A stretch of DNA of 64,000 nucleotides from Sporosarcina luteola. GTDB lineage: Bacteria > Bacillota > Bacilli > Bacillales_A > Planococcaceae. Where the stretch lies: the NCBI RefSeq assembly GCF_023715535.1, contig NZ_JAMBOI010000001.1, forward strand, positions 310,001 through 374,000, given 5' to 3'. Positions 44,570-53,942 of this stretch are shown piece after piece (the stretch's first letter is position 1; the number at the start of each line of letters is the position of its first letter). A program made the position numbers and the translations under genes. The notes under the pieces were generated by a model. That model made no database searches, was not told where the DNA came from, and saw only the letters and a program-made list of their open reading frames with translations.

Positions 44570-45646
44570 TTACTTTTCAGTAATAATTTTTTCAAAGTAC
44601 TGATTAAAAATCTCATTATCTCGTTTAATCTTATTCTTGAATTTTTCCAGGTTTTCATTAAACAATTCAGGATTTATTCTTTCATACCAATTGAATATAG
44701 TGTCAGGCAGATTTTTATCAATTTTATCAATTGCTATTCCGATTCCTAATTCTTCAACTAGTTTCCCGCTATAAGTGTTTTTATTGGCCAAGATTGGACT
44801 TCCCGTTAATACCCCATGATATAACTTAATTGAAATTGCATAATCTAAACTTTTATCATTACTCCCATATAAATTATTAACAAGATCCATCTTTCGCAAA
44901 AACCGTTCAGTTTCCGCGACTGGAAATTCATCATAAAACTCCACATTATTAATACATTTTTCCTCAGAGTATTTCCTCAATTCATTTGCATTTATGCCAA
45001 AATACGCCAATATAAATCTATCGTCATTCTTAAATATATCTAGTAAATTTCTGTTAACATCCAAAAACCTTATATTCCCAATGAACGTAATTTTTAATGG
45101 CGTTCTTTTTAGAGTAAATTTATTTCGATCTGTAACTGGAATAAATTCAGGATTCAGACTATGAACATGTACATAATTATAAGAGGGTAAAAATTCTTTA
45201 AATCCTTCTGACGATATAGTAGCGAAGGCTGAATTTTCAATAACTTTTTTATACCTGTTTGTTAGAAGAAAATTATCTTGTTTTGCATAATCCCTTATGT
45301 TTAGGCAGTATTTATTTCGCCACTTTCTCGAGAGGTACTTAGCAAACATAAATATAGCAACATCATTCCATACTATAATAAAGTCATAGTTGTTTTCCTC
45401 GAGAATGGGAGTTGCAAATTTTTTGAATCTAAAATACTGAATTGTTTTTTTAAAAACATTATCCTTCTTTCGTATAATGTTTTTAAAAACATATTTATTT
45501 TCAGCCGAAATACTTTCTTCAATACCGTACTTGTCCATGTAAATTATATCAAAAGGAATATTTTTCTTATTTAATTTTTCGGTGTACAACGAAATTAGCG
45601 ACATATGTTTGATATTAACTGCACTTAGAATACAAATTTTTTTCAT
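44570..45646 (-). CDS. Probable GT-B glycosyltransferase
   Basis: A 358-residue soluble protein. KKICILSAVNIKHMSLISLY opens a Rossmann-like fold. Later KITFIGNIRFLDVNRNLLDI, FILAYFGINANELRKYSEEK and KLYHGVLTGSPILANKNTYS are the parts expected of a GT-B donor domain. TGGAGAAAAAAGGC favours ATG 45646, which overlaps the epimerase gene by four bases. It is probably a sugar transferase for the capsule repeat unit; donor and acceptor unknown. Confidence 0.75.
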   Translation of the reverse strand: MKKICILSAVNIKHMSLISLYTEKLNKKNIPFDIIYMDKYGIEESISAENKYVFKNIIRKKDNVFKKTIQYFRFKKFATPILEENNYDFIIVWNDVAIFMFAKYLSRKWRNKYCLNIRDYAKQDNFLLTNRYKKVIENSAFATISSEGFKEFLPSYNYVHVHSLNPEFIPVTDRNKFTLKRTPLKITFIGNIRFLDVNRNLLDIFKNDDRFILAYFGINANELRKYSEEKCINNVEFYDEFPVAETERFLRKMDLVNNLYGSNDKSLDYAISIKLYHGVLTGSPILANKNTYSGKLVEELGIGIAIDKIDKNLPDTIFNWYERINPELFNENLEKFKNKIKRDNEIFNQYFEKIITEK

Positions 45647-46773
45647 GCCTTTTTTCTCCATACTACTTTATTAACATAATCAGAATAAGAAAGTATTATT
45701 CTAAGTACTTTCTCTGATACATTCGGAATATTGTAATCCCCTACTATTCTCAAGGTATCTTTCTCTTGACTGTTTAATACTTCGATTCCTTGTAATATTC
45801 TTTCTCTTTTTAGTCCAACCATCATAACAGATGCTTCTTCCATCGCCTCAGGTCTCTCATGAGCCTGTCTTATATTTAGCGCCTTAAAACCAAGTATAGA
45901 AGATTCCTCACTAATCGTTCCACTATCACTAAGAACCGCTTTAGATTTAATTTGAAGCTTAACGTAATCATTAAATCCTAAAGGCTTCAGTGTTTTCACC
46001 AATGGATTAAACTCAATCCCCTTAGCATTAATCATATTCTGAGTTCTAGGATGCGTACTTACAATCACAGGCATTTTGTACTGCTCAGCCACAGCATTTA
46101 GGCTATCCACTAGATCCAAGAAATTAGTTTCTGAACTAATATTTTCTTCTCTATGTGCAGATACAACAAAATACTCTCCTTCGCTAAGGTCTAACCTATC
46201 TAAAACATCTGATTTCTCGATATCATCTTTTCTGGAGTTTAGAACTTCGAACATCGGGCTACCTGTTTTAATTATTCGATCAGCTGGTAGCCCTTCTCTT
46301 AATAAATATTCTCTCGCAATATCACTATAAGTTAAATTAATATCCGCTGTATGATCAACAATTTTCCTATTCGTTTCTTCTGGTACACGTTGATCAAAGC
46401 ATCGGTTACCTGCTTCCATATGGAATATTGGAATTTGTCTTCTTTTGGCTGCAATTGCACATAAACAACTGTTAGTATCGCCAAGCACTAGAAAGGCATC
46501 TGGTTTCACCTCTTCCAAAATAGGATCTATTTTCACCAAAATATGACCAATCGTTTCCACCGCCGTTCCAGTAGCTGCGTTAAGAAAGTAATCTGGTTTT
46601 TTCAAATTGAAGTCTTTGAAGAATACTTCATTTAGTTCATAATCATAGTTCTGTCCAGTATGGACAAGAATATGTTCGACCGCATTTGAGTCTTCTAATT
46701 TATTAATTACAGCTGAAAGTCGAATGATTTCTGGTCTAGTCCCTACGACTGTCATGACTTTTAATTTCTTCAC
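45643..46773 (-). CDS. capG: UDP-GlcNAc 2-epimerase family protein (CapG/FnlC)
   Basis: A 376-residue cytosolic epimerase. VKKLKVMTVVGTRPEIIRLS is the UDP-GlcNAc 2-epimerase opening. HTGQNYDYELNEVFF, LGDTNSC, HMEAGNRCFDQRVPEETNRK, SAHREENIS and LSDSGTISEESSILG are family blocks with the catalytic acidic and His residues. With CapE and CapF directly upstream it completes UDP-L-FucNAc synthesis by C2 epimerisation. GGAGGTATAACATA precedes the GTG at 46773, so the longer frame is not used. Confidence 0.9.
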   Translation of the reverse strand: MKKLKVMTVVGTRPEIIRLSAVINKLEDSNAVEHILVHTGQNYDYELNEVFFKDFNLKKPDYFLNAATGTAVETIGHILVKIDPILEEVKPDAFLVLGDTNSCLCAIAAKRRQIPIFHMEAGNRCFDQRVPEETNRKIVDHTADINLTYSDIAREYLLREGLPADRIIKTGSPMFEVLNSRKDDIEKSDVLDRLDLSEGEYFVVSAHREENISSETNFLDLVDSLNAVAEQYKMPVIVSTHPRTQNMINAKGIEFNPLVKTLKPLGFNDYVKLQIKSKAVLSDSGTISEESSILGFKALNIRQAHERPEAMEEASVMMVGLKRERILQGIEVLNSQEKDTLRIVGDYNIPNVSEKVLRIILSYSDYVNKVVWRKKA

Positions 46774-46777
46774 TATG

Positions 46778-47887
46778 TTATACCTCCAAAAAGTTTGTAT
46801 CTGGAATTTCAGGATTGAAACTCTCATTGACCCACATAACGGTAACTAAATCATTATCTCCTATATTCACGATAGAATGTGTATAGCCTACTGGTATATC
46901 AACCACTTGAAGCTTTTCCCCACTTACTTTATATTCAATGATTTCGTCTGTATGAATATTTCTAAATCTTATCAATCCTTGACCACTAACTACAAGGAAT
47001 TTTTCGTTTTTCGTGTGATGCCAGTGATTACCTTTTGTAATACCTGGTTTGGAAACATTCACAGACACTTGGCCCCTATCAGGAGTTCTAATAAACTCTG
47101 TGAATGACCCTCTATTGTCTATATTCATTTTCAGATCATATGCGAACTCATCTGTAGGTAAAAAACTTAAATATGTACTATACAATTTTTTAGTTAGTGC
47201 ATCATCCATATTAGGAACGCTTAACTTTGTTCTGGACTCTTTAAAACCTTTAATAAGATTTGCTAAGTTCTCTAATGTAATTGTATGAGTCGTTTCTACA
47301 ATACAATAATTATCATTTTTAGTTGGATTTCCTTCAAGTGCTTTCACAAATTCCTTTAATACATCGTCTATATAACATAGTGTAAGTTCTACATCTGGAT
47401 TATTAACCTGAATATCTAAACCTCTAGCTATATTGTAACAATACGTTGCAACAACTGTATTATAATTTGGTTTACTCCACTTCCCGAATAGATTAGGAAG
47501 CCTATATACAAATACTTGTGCGCCAGTCTTTAGCGAGTGATCGAACAATAAATCTTCTCCAACTTTTTTGCTTATGCCATAAAGATTATCTTTTTCAGCT
47601 TGGATAGACGAAGTAATTAAAACAGGTGATTTGTTATTATGTTTTTTTAGTAGTTCCAGCAATTCGAATGTAAAACCATAGTTTCCATCCATGAACTCTT
47701 CTTCATTTTCTGGTCTGTTTACTCCGGCTAAGTGATAGACAAAGTCGCACTTCTTTGTAAACTCTTCCAAGTCATTCAAATTATGATTTCTCGTATACAA
47801 TAGTAAATCTTCATAGCCTTGGTTTTCCAACTCAGCTACTAAATTTTTACCAATGAAGCCTCCTGCACCTGTTACAAGAATTTTCAC
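46778..47887 (-). CDS. capF: CapF-type reductase with cupin domain
   Basis: A 369-residue two-domain enzyme. The N-terminal SDR part has TGAGGFIGKNLVAEL, YHLAGVNRP and the YGISKK catalytic Tyr/Lys. The C-terminal cupin has GITKGNHWHHTKNEKFLVVS with metal-binding His residues, then VGYTHSIVNIG. In S. aureus CapF reduces and epimerises the CapE product on the way to UDP-L-FucNAc. The start is GTG 47887 with AAAGGGTGGAATAAGTAA, directly after the CapE stop. Gene order CapE-CapF-CapG matches the staphylococcal capsule loci. Confidence 0.93.
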   Translation of the reverse strand: MKILVTGAGGFIGKNLVAELENQGYEDLLLYTRNHNLNDLEEFTKKCDFVYHLAGVNRPENEEEFMDGNYGFTFELLELLKKHNNKSPVLITSSIQAEKDNLYGISKKVGEDLLFDHSLKTGAQVFVYRLPNLFGKWSKPNYNTVVATYCYNIARGLDIQVNNPDVELTLCYIDDVLKEFVKALEGNPTKNDNYCIVETTHTITLENLANLIKGFKESRTKLSVPNMDDALTKKLYSTYLSFLPTDEFAYDLKMNIDNRGSFTEFIRTPDRGQVSVNVSKPGITKGNHWHHTKNEKFLVVSGQGLIRFRNIHTDEIIEYKVSGEKLQVVDIPVGYTHSIVNIGDNDLVTVMWVNESFNPEIPDTNFLEV

Positions 47888-48907
47888 TTACTTATTCCAC
47901 CCTTTCAATTCATCCTGTATGTAAGGAAGTTCTAAGAGCTTATCTTTAATCTGCTCTATTGAAAGCCGATATGTATTGTGTGAGTTGTATTCTTCATCCG
48001 TTGAAAGTCTTTCATTTCCTTCTTCAAAATATTTATCATAGTTAAGATCACGATTATCTGCTGGCACCCTATAGAAACCTTCTAAGTCATCCGCCACGAC
48101 ATGTTCTTCTCTAGTTAGAAGTGTCTCGTAAAGTTTTTCACCGTGTCGAGTACCTATAATCTTCACTTCGTTATTAACATTAAAAATTTCTTTTACTGCT
48201 TGTGCCAAATCTGCAATTGTAGAGGCAGGTGATTTTTGGACCATAATATCTCCTGCATCAGCATTCTTAAATGCAAAAACTACAAGTTCAACTGCTTCTT
48301 CAAGGCTCATTAGGAATCTAGTCATATCAGGATCTGTCACTGTAAGAGGCTTACCTGCTTTAATCTGTTCAACAAAAAGCGGAATAACTGATCCACGGGA
48401 AGCCATAACATTTCCGTATCTCGTGCCACATATGAGTGTTTTTTCAGGAGAGACCGTTTTAGCTTTGGCAACAAATACCTTTTCCATCATTGCTTTTGAA
48501 ATACCCATTGCATTGATTGGATAGGCGGCTTTATCTGTTGATAGGCAAATGACTCTTTGCACTCCATATTCAATAGACGCATTCAATACGTTTTCTGTAC
48601 CAATAACATTAGTTTTAACGGCTTCCATTGGAAAGAATTCGCATGAAGGAACTTGTTTAAGTGCTGCAGCATGAAATACATAATCTACATCGTTCATTGC
48701 ATATTTCACACTTGCAAGATCACGGACATCTCCAATATAAAATTTCAATTTATCATTATTATATTGCTTACGCATATCGTCTTGTTTCTTTTCATCACGT
48801 GAAAAGATACGTACTTCTTTAATATCTGTATGTAAAAAACTTTCCATGACTGCATTCCCAAAGGAACCAGTACCACCTGTGATTAATAAGGTTTTATCTC
48901 TAAACAT
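47888..48907 (-). CDS. capE: UDP-GlcNAc 4,6-dehydratase (CapE/FnlA)
   Basis: A 339-residue extended SDR enzyme. LLITGGTGSFGNAVMESFL binds NAD. STDKAAYPINAMGISKAM shows the Met variant of the usual Tyr-x-x-x-Lys, as in inverting dehydratases. GTRYGNVMASRGSVIPLF and TRFLMSLEEAVELV complete the family pattern. It starts UDP-L-FucNAc synthesis by dehydration and C5 epimerisation of UDP-GlcNAc. GGAGGTAGTGTAAA precedes the ATG. Confidence 0.93.
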   Translation of the reverse strand: MFRDKTLLITGGTGSFGNAVMESFLHTDIKEVRIFSRDEKKQDDMRKQYNNDKLKFYIGDVRDLASVKYAMNDVDYVFHAAALKQVPSCEFFPMEAVKTNVIGTENVLNASIEYGVQRVICLSTDKAAYPINAMGISKAMMEKVFVAKAKTVSPEKTLICGTRYGNVMASRGSVIPLFVEQIKAGKPLTVTDPDMTRFLMSLEEAVELVVFAFKNADAGDIMVQKSPASTIADLAQAVKEIFNVNNEVKIIGTRHGEKLYETLLTREEHVVADDLEGFYRVPADNRDLNYDKYFEEGNERLSTDEEYNSHNTYRLSIEQIKDKLLELPYIQDELKGWNK

Positions 48908-48926
48908 TTTACACTACCTCCGAGTT

Positions 48927-50135
48927 TTATAGGACAGAAGAAGAATGTTTTTCTAATAACTTTACCGATAACTTAACATCATAATTATCCAATAAATATT
49001 CATAACCAGATTGACCCATTTTCACTCTTAGATCCGGATTTTCGACAAATAAAGATAACTTTTCATTAAAATCATTTATGTCACCGGACAAGGAAAAATC
49101 TCCACTTCGAGACTCCCGTAACATTTGACCAAAGTCTGTATTCTTATCAATTGCAGCTAATATAGGAATACTTTTTTCGAAGTATGATAGTACTCTGGAT
49201 GGAAAATTAGGTATCGTAAATCTTTTATCTAAAAACACTAAACCGATGTCTGCTTCTTCTAACATTTCTTCATACTCGTCTCGATGTAAAGAATCTAATA
49301 TTAGTGCGTTCGTAATATTATTATCTTTCACAAATTCAATTACCCTCCACTTTTCATTCCCACGGCCAACTAATAAGAAAAAAACAGCATTATTATACTT
49401 ATTAGATTCTAGTACTTCACATAAAAAACCCAATCCCTGAGGTTTCCCCATGTTCCCCCCATAGATCGCTAAAACAGAATTAGTTGGTATATCATACATT
49501 TTGCGAAAATCATTTTTTCGCTTTTCTATTTCGAGATTGATCTTTTTAGTATTTGGAAATATTTTAACTTTATTTGAATCGATTTTCGGATTATGTTTAA
49601 TTATATAATCCTGATTAGCTTTAGACATCGTTCCAATTAAAGATGCTGTATCATAAAGCTTCTTCTCTTTTCTTTTAAAGTACCAATAAGCAGGATGTGA
49701 TTTCTTCAATATTCCAAGATCTAGCGCATTTTGAGGGAAAACATCTTTTAACATTAAATAGGAAGGACTTTTGAAATGCTTCATAGCCCAGTTTACAACA
49801 CTAGACATTGTCACTGGAGGAGATTCAAATAAAATTAAATCAAACTCCTGGTCTGATAAATGAGTTTTAATAGCTCTTTTCAATATATGTGGCATTAATA
49901 AAAAAGTTATTCCTTTCTCAATAAATCCAACGTCAAATACATTTCCTGTTTTCACTCTTAGTATATTCAAATTTCTTTCTCTATCAATAAATGTCTTAGA
50001 AGATTTTCTTTTTTCTTCTGCAACAACTATAGTTATTAGATGTCCTTCTTTAACTATTTCTTCAGCTAAGTCTGTATATATAGTTGAGCCTTCCTTGACT
50101 CTCGGGAACGTTGCAGAAATATATAATATTTTCAT
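48927..50135 (-). CDS. Glycosyltransferase family 4, probable FucNAc transferase
   Basis: A 402-residue GT-B enzyme. MKILYISATFPRVKEGSTIY opens it. The donor domain has LAIYGGNMGKPQGLGFL, FFLLVGRGNEKW, LHRDEYEEMLEEADIGLVFL and PSRVLSYFEKSIPILAAID. It resembles WbuB/WbjE-like transferases that add FucNAc and usually sit beside the FucNAc trio, as here. GAAGAGGTAAAATAA precedes ATG 50135. Donor is inferred from position. Confidence 0.83.
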   Translation of the reverse strand: MKILYISATFPRVKEGSTIYTDLAEEIVKEGHLITIVVAEEKRKSSKTFIDRERNLNILRVKTGNVFDVGFIEKGITFLLMPHILKRAIKTHLSDQEFDLILFESPPVTMSSVVNWAMKHFKSPSYLMLKDVFPQNALDLGILKKSHPAYWYFKRKEKKLYDTASLIGTMSKANQDYIIKHNPKIDSNKVKIFPNTKKINLEIEKRKNDFRKMYDIPTNSVLAIYGGNMGKPQGLGFLCEVLESNKYNNAVFFLLVGRGNEKWRVIEFVKDNNITNALILDSLHRDEYEEMLEEADIGLVFLDKRFTIPNFPSRVLSYFEKSIPILAAIDKNTDFGQMLRESRSGDFSLSGDINDFNEKLSLFVENPDLRVKMGQSGYEYLLDNYDVKLSVKLLEKHSSSVL

Positions 50136-50194
50136 TTATTTTACCTCTTCTTTATTTAAGTTAAAACAAATTAATTAATTAATTAAAAAACCGA

Positions 50195-51388
50195 TTAATC
50201 GATAATGATTTCAACTTTAGACAATAACTCTTCTGCTTCTAAGATAATGCTTTCTCTATTTTCTCCATTAAGTATGAAGTACCCAACCCTATCTGAACTT
50301 GATTTAAGAATATCATGAAAATCGCCTTTTTTTTTATTGATTTTTAATTCAACAAATTTATTTGATTTTTCGATATTCTTTAAGCCGGTAACTTTTTTTA
50401 TTTGGCCACATTTAGCTATATTTATGTATTTGATTATTGCAGTTTTTCTATATTTAACCTGTTCCACGTCTTCTTTATCAATTGCGTAATTTATAGTTGC
50501 TTTTACAATATTATAACCCGTTGCTAATGGTACTAAATGTGTTGTAATATTGTCTCCACCTAGCCTAGCACCTATTTCAACTATCTTTGGACCAGATTCT
50601 GTTAGCATAACTTCACAATGTGATGGTCCGTCAGTAATTTCCAGGGCTTTTATTGTAGATTCTACAATTTCCTTTATTTGTTGCTCTTCAACTTTAGATA
50701 TATTTGCAGGTATGATATGTCCCATTTCTACAAAGTGAGGTGCTCCAGTTGTTTCTTTCTCAGTAATTGCAATTATCTTTGGGGTTCCATCAAAAGACAT
50801 TGATTCCACACTAAATTCCCTACCTTGCATAAATTCCTCAATTATTATCTCACCATTTCTAGAATAATTACTTGAATAAAAATATGCTTCATCTAAACTA
50901 TTCAAATCACACTTCAACTGAACTCCTCGACTACCTGAACTATCTGTTGGTTTGATTATACAAGGAAGATTGAACTTTTTTATTTCTTTCAAGAAACCCT
51001 CAAAATCTTTAATAATTTTATAATCCGGTATTGCGATTTTATTTTTTTTAAGAGTATCTCGCATAACACCTTTATTCGTAGTACAAATTGCTACCCTTTC
51101 AGAGATAACTTTTAAGTTTAATCTATTCCCTACATATGCCACTGTATTCATTGGTTGATCACTTGCTAAAGTCATAATTCCACTAACATTTAAAGCAGAT
51201 GCAAATTCAAGAATTTTTTCTTTTTCTAACGTACTAATCTCCAAACCAATGTCAGCAAATTTAAAGCCAACAGCATTTTTATCCATATCCACAGCTATTA
51301 CCTGGAGCCCCATTTTTTTAGCCATCTTTATGGCTGGTAACTGTAATTCGCTGGCTCCTAGAATCATAATGGATTTATTAGGCATCAT
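50195..51388 (-). CDS. ATP-grasp ligase
   Basis: A 397-residue carboxylate-amine ligase-type enzyme. NKSIMILGASELQLPAIKMA is the pre-ATP-grasp fold. IIKPTDSSGSRGVQL and IIIEEFMQGREFSVESM bind ATP. CEVMLTESGPKIVEIGARLGGDN, quoted for the ExG(A/P)R metal site, completes it. In polysaccharide loci such ligases attach amino acids to sugars. Its start overlaps the GNAT gene by 11 bases. AGGATG precedes it. Substrate unknown. Confidence 0.85.
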   Translation of the reverse strand: MMPNKSIMILGASELQLPAIKMAKKMGLQVIAVDMDKNAVGFKFADIGLEISTLEKEKILEFASALNVSGIMTLASDQPMNTVAYVGNRLNLKVISERVAICTTNKGVMRDTLKKNKIAIPDYKIIKDFEGFLKEIKKFNLPCIIKPTDSSGSRGVQLKCDLNSLDEAYFYSSNYSRNGEIIIEEFMQGREFSVESMSFDGTPKIIAITEKETTGAPHFVEMGHIIPANISKVEEQQIKEIVESTIKALEITDGPSHCEVMLTESGPKIVEIGARLGGDNITTHLVPLATGYNIVKATINYAIDKEDVEQVKYRKTAIIKYINIAKCGQIKKVTGLKNIEKSNKFVELKINKKKGDFHDILKSSSDRVGYFILNGENRESIILEAEELLSKVEIIID

Positions 51389-51899
51389 TATTTTTCATCC
51401 TACCCATTACCAGTACATTATGATATTTTCCATCTTTAAACCAATGTTCTTGAAGTGTCCCCTCTAATTTATACCCACATTTCTCCAACATTTTTCTGGA
51501 TGCAGAATTATATTCAAATAGATAACCATATATCCTATTTACATTTAATACCTCGAAGCAAAAGTCAATTATTAATGAAAACGCTTCTTGACCAATACCT
51601 TTTCCTTGATTCACTTTTTCTCCGATATAAATAAAAGGATACGTTGTTCTATTTATTGGATCATATTCATTATTTCCAACCAAACCAATAATTTCGTTTG
51701 TTTCAATAATCTGTATCGCAAATGTCTTGTTATACTTATCTAGACATTTAGATTTAAACCAACTTTCGTGCTCACTCTTAGTTACTGGGAATTTTGCTCC
51801 CGTAAACAATCTAATACTCGGGTCGTTAATCCATTTCAGTGTTAAGTCAAAAGCTTCATCATTTAGGGCAATAAGTCGTACTCTATTTCCAACTATCAT
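51378..51899 (-). CDS. GNAT acetyltransferase
   Basis: A 173-residue RimJ/RimL-like acetyltransferase. ALNDEAFDLTLKWINDPSIR starts the fold. VNQGKGIGQEAFSLIIDFCF is the acetyl-CoA motif A (QGKGIG) and NRIYGYLFEYNSASRKMLEK is motif B. By place it may acetylate the amino group on the sugar made by the upstream aminotransferase, as PseH- and FdtC-like enzymes do. GAAGGA sits nine bases before ATG 51899; the ATG at 51908 would have no spacing. Confidence 0.85.
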   Translation of the reverse strand: MIVGNRVRLIALNDEAFDLTLKWINDPSIRLFTGAKFPVTKSEHESWFKSKCLDKYNKTFAIQIIETNEIIGLVGNNEYDPINRTTYPFIYIGEKVNQGKGIGQEAFSLIIDFCFEVLNVNRIYGYLFEYNSASRKMLEKCGYKLEGTLQEHWFKDGKYHNVLVMGRMKNNDA

Positions 51900-51904
51900 T
51901 TTTT

Positions 51905-52516
51905 TCATTCCTTCGTTTTTTTATTCTTATTCTTAATATAAACGTTCTCTCTTTTCAAAGTACTTTCAATCGTTTTATAGACAATTTTCACATCCAAATA
52001 GAAAGTCAAATTATTAACATAATAAACATCATTTTTAAATTTATCTTTAGTATTTACTGAATTCCTATAATAAGCTTGATTATATCCAGTAATTCCGGGT
52101 CTTACCTTCATCTTTTTTTCTTCAAATTTATTATATATATCTTTTGCTTCAGGCATGTCCGGTCTTGGTCCAACTATGCTCATATCCCCTTTGATAACAT
52201 TTAGAAGCTGTGGTGTTTCGTCAAGGCTCGTTTTACGTATAAACTTTCCGATCTTGGTTAATCTTGGATCATCTTCTGCATTAAAAGTTGATCCATCATC
52301 ATTTCTTAGATCAGGAGCATTTACTTTCATGGAACGGAATTTATACATTTTAAACACTTTTCCATCCTTACCGAGCCGGGGCGCATTATAAAAAACTGGC
52401 CCCTTATCTTGAAAGTATATAATCGGCCCTATAATCAGTAGAATTAATAACCAAAATGGCAAGGCTACTAAAGCTAAGATAAAATCAAATACTCTTTTAA
52501 AGAAATTCTTATACAT
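51905..52516 (-). CDS. Initiating sugar transferase (WcaJ/PglC family)
   Basis: A 203-residue membrane phosphoglycosyl transferase. The N-terminal helix (FDFILALVALPFWLLILLII) is followed by the conserved KFRSM motif, RKTSLDETPQLLNVIKGDMS (shown in part), VGPRP and RPGITGYNQ. It transfers a sugar-1-phosphate to undecaprenyl phosphate to begin the repeat unit. At 203 residues it is the short PglC-like form. GAGGTGGGTTACTAG precedes the ATG. Confidence 0.93.
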   Translation of the reverse strand: MYKNFFKRVFDFILALVALPFWLLILLIIGPIIYFQDKGPVFYNAPRLGKDGKVFKMYKFRSMKVNAPDLRNDDGSTFNAEDDPRLTKIGKFIRKTSLDETPQLLNVIKGDMSIVGPRPDMPEAKDIYNKFEEKKMKVRPGITGYNQAYYRNSVNTKDKFKNDVYYVNNLTFYLDVKIVYKTIESTLKRENVYIKNKNKKTKE

Positions 52517-52529
52517 CTAGTAACCCACC

Positions 52530-53753
52530 TCAACCATCACTTAGTACTTTTTTAAAATTCTCTACTACATATTTTACATCCTCATCACTCAATAAAGTAT
52601 GAAGCGGAAGTGTAACTTCATTTTCATATTGTTTATAAGCATTAGGATAATTCTTTATATCAAATCCTAAATTTTTATATGCTGTAAACATAGGTAATGG
52701 TTTATAGTGGACATTACATGCAACACCCACTTCTGCCATTTTTATTATAATTTCATTTCTCTTTTCTTCACTAATATCAGGTATTCTCACTAAATAAAGG
52801 TGACCTGATGAACTATAATCCGGACCGAAATGCTGCAAGCTATGAATACCCAATGGTAATAGAGCTCTATCATACATCTCAATAATCTCTCTGCGTCTCT
52901 CCAACAATCCTTCATATCTATCTAACTGTACTAAACCAATACTAGCCATAATATCTGTCATATTACATTTATAAGCAGGATAAACAATATCATATTCCCA
53001 AGCACCTATTTGTGTCTTTGCTAACGCGTCTTTAGATTGTCCGTGTAGACTATATAACATGTACTGCTTATATAGCCATTCATCATCAAGGGCACGTTCA
53101 AAATCATTTTGCCAGACAGCAGCTCCGCCTTCTGCAGTAGTCAAGTTCTTTACTGCGTGAAACGAAAAACATGTAAAGTCTGCCACTTGACCGCTTTTCA
53201 TACCTTTCCTCTCCGCTCCAAATGCGTGTGCGGAATCACTCATTACAACTATTCTATTAAACAGCCACTGAAGTTCACTTTTAGGTTTAAATAGACCCTT
53301 CTTCCTCTCGGCAATATTAAAGATTTTATCGTAGTCACACATTTTACCGGCAATATCAACTGCAATAATTGCTTTTGTATTCTCCGTGATTGCATCTGCG
53401 AGTTTAGAATAATCCATTTCAAATGAATCTGGTGCAGTATCAATTAAAACAATTTTCGCGCCAACGTGTTCTATAACAGATGCAGATGCTGTATAAGTAT
53501 ATGCAGAAGTAATTACTTCATCTCCAGGACCTATTCCTAAAATCCGAAGAGTCAGCTCCATTGCAGCTGTAGCAGAATTTAAGCACACTGCTTTTTCAAC
53601 TCCTACATATTCGGCAATTCTACTCTCAAATTCTTTGGTTTTAGGGCCTGTTGTAATCCAACCTGATTTCATAGCTTTTATAACTTCATCAATTTCTTTT
53701 TCGGTAATATGTGGAGGTGAAAAAGGAATATTTCTTTTTTTAATATCAATCAC
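52530..53753 (-). CDS. DegT/DnrJ/EryC1 sugar aminotransferase
   Basis: A 407-residue PLP enzyme. IDIKKRNIPFSPPHITEKEI opens it. VCLNSATAAMELTLRILGIG and ITSAYTYTASASV bind the cofactor. SFHAVKNLTTAEGGAAVW carries the Schiff-base Lys. It would aminate the 4-keto sugar made by the neighbouring CapD-type dehydratase, giving a 4-amino-4,6-dideoxy sugar like those of the bacillosamine pathway. The start is GTG 53753 with GCGAGG upstream. Confidence 0.9.
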   Translation of the reverse strand: MIDIKKRNIPFSPPHITEKEIDEVIKAMKSGWITTGPKTKEFESRIAEYVGVEKAVCLNSATAAMELTLRILGIGPGDEVITSAYTYTASASVIEHVGAKIVLIDTAPDSFEMDYSKLADAITENTKAIIAVDIAGKMCDYDKIFNIAERKKGLFKPKSELQWLFNRIVVMSDSAHAFGAERKGMKSGQVADFTCFSFHAVKNLTTAEGGAAVWQNDFERALDDEWLYKQYMLYSLHGQSKDALAKTQIGAWEYDIVYPAYKCNMTDIMASIGLVQLDRYEGLLERRREIIEMYDRALLPLGIHSLQHFGPDYSSSGHLYLVRIPDISEEKRNEIIIKMAEVGVACNVHYKPLPMFTAYKNLGFDIKNYPNAYKQYENEVTLPLHTLLSDEDVKYVVENFKKVLSDG

Positions 53754-53876
53754 ATCAATAACCTCGCTTTATACTTATTTAGTCAACTAGAACTTAATTG
53801 GAATCTACACAATCTCTCCAATTAACTGCTGAGAAACCAAATAAAAATAATGTACATGATCCAGAAAGTTTATTAG

Positions 53877-53936
53877 TGTGGTGCCAAGTATAGCCGCAAT
53901 TCAAATGACGTAATTTGTGTCCATACCAAGCACCGC
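53877..53936. repeat. Diverged REP copy
   Basis: GTGGTGCCAAGTATAG, then CAATTCAAATG and GTAATTTG, then CCATACCAAGCACCGC. The outer arms CTTGGCACC-like and inner AATT are retained. It lies between the CapD-type and aminotransferase genes. Confidence 0.55.
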
Positions 53937-53942
53937 TGCTAT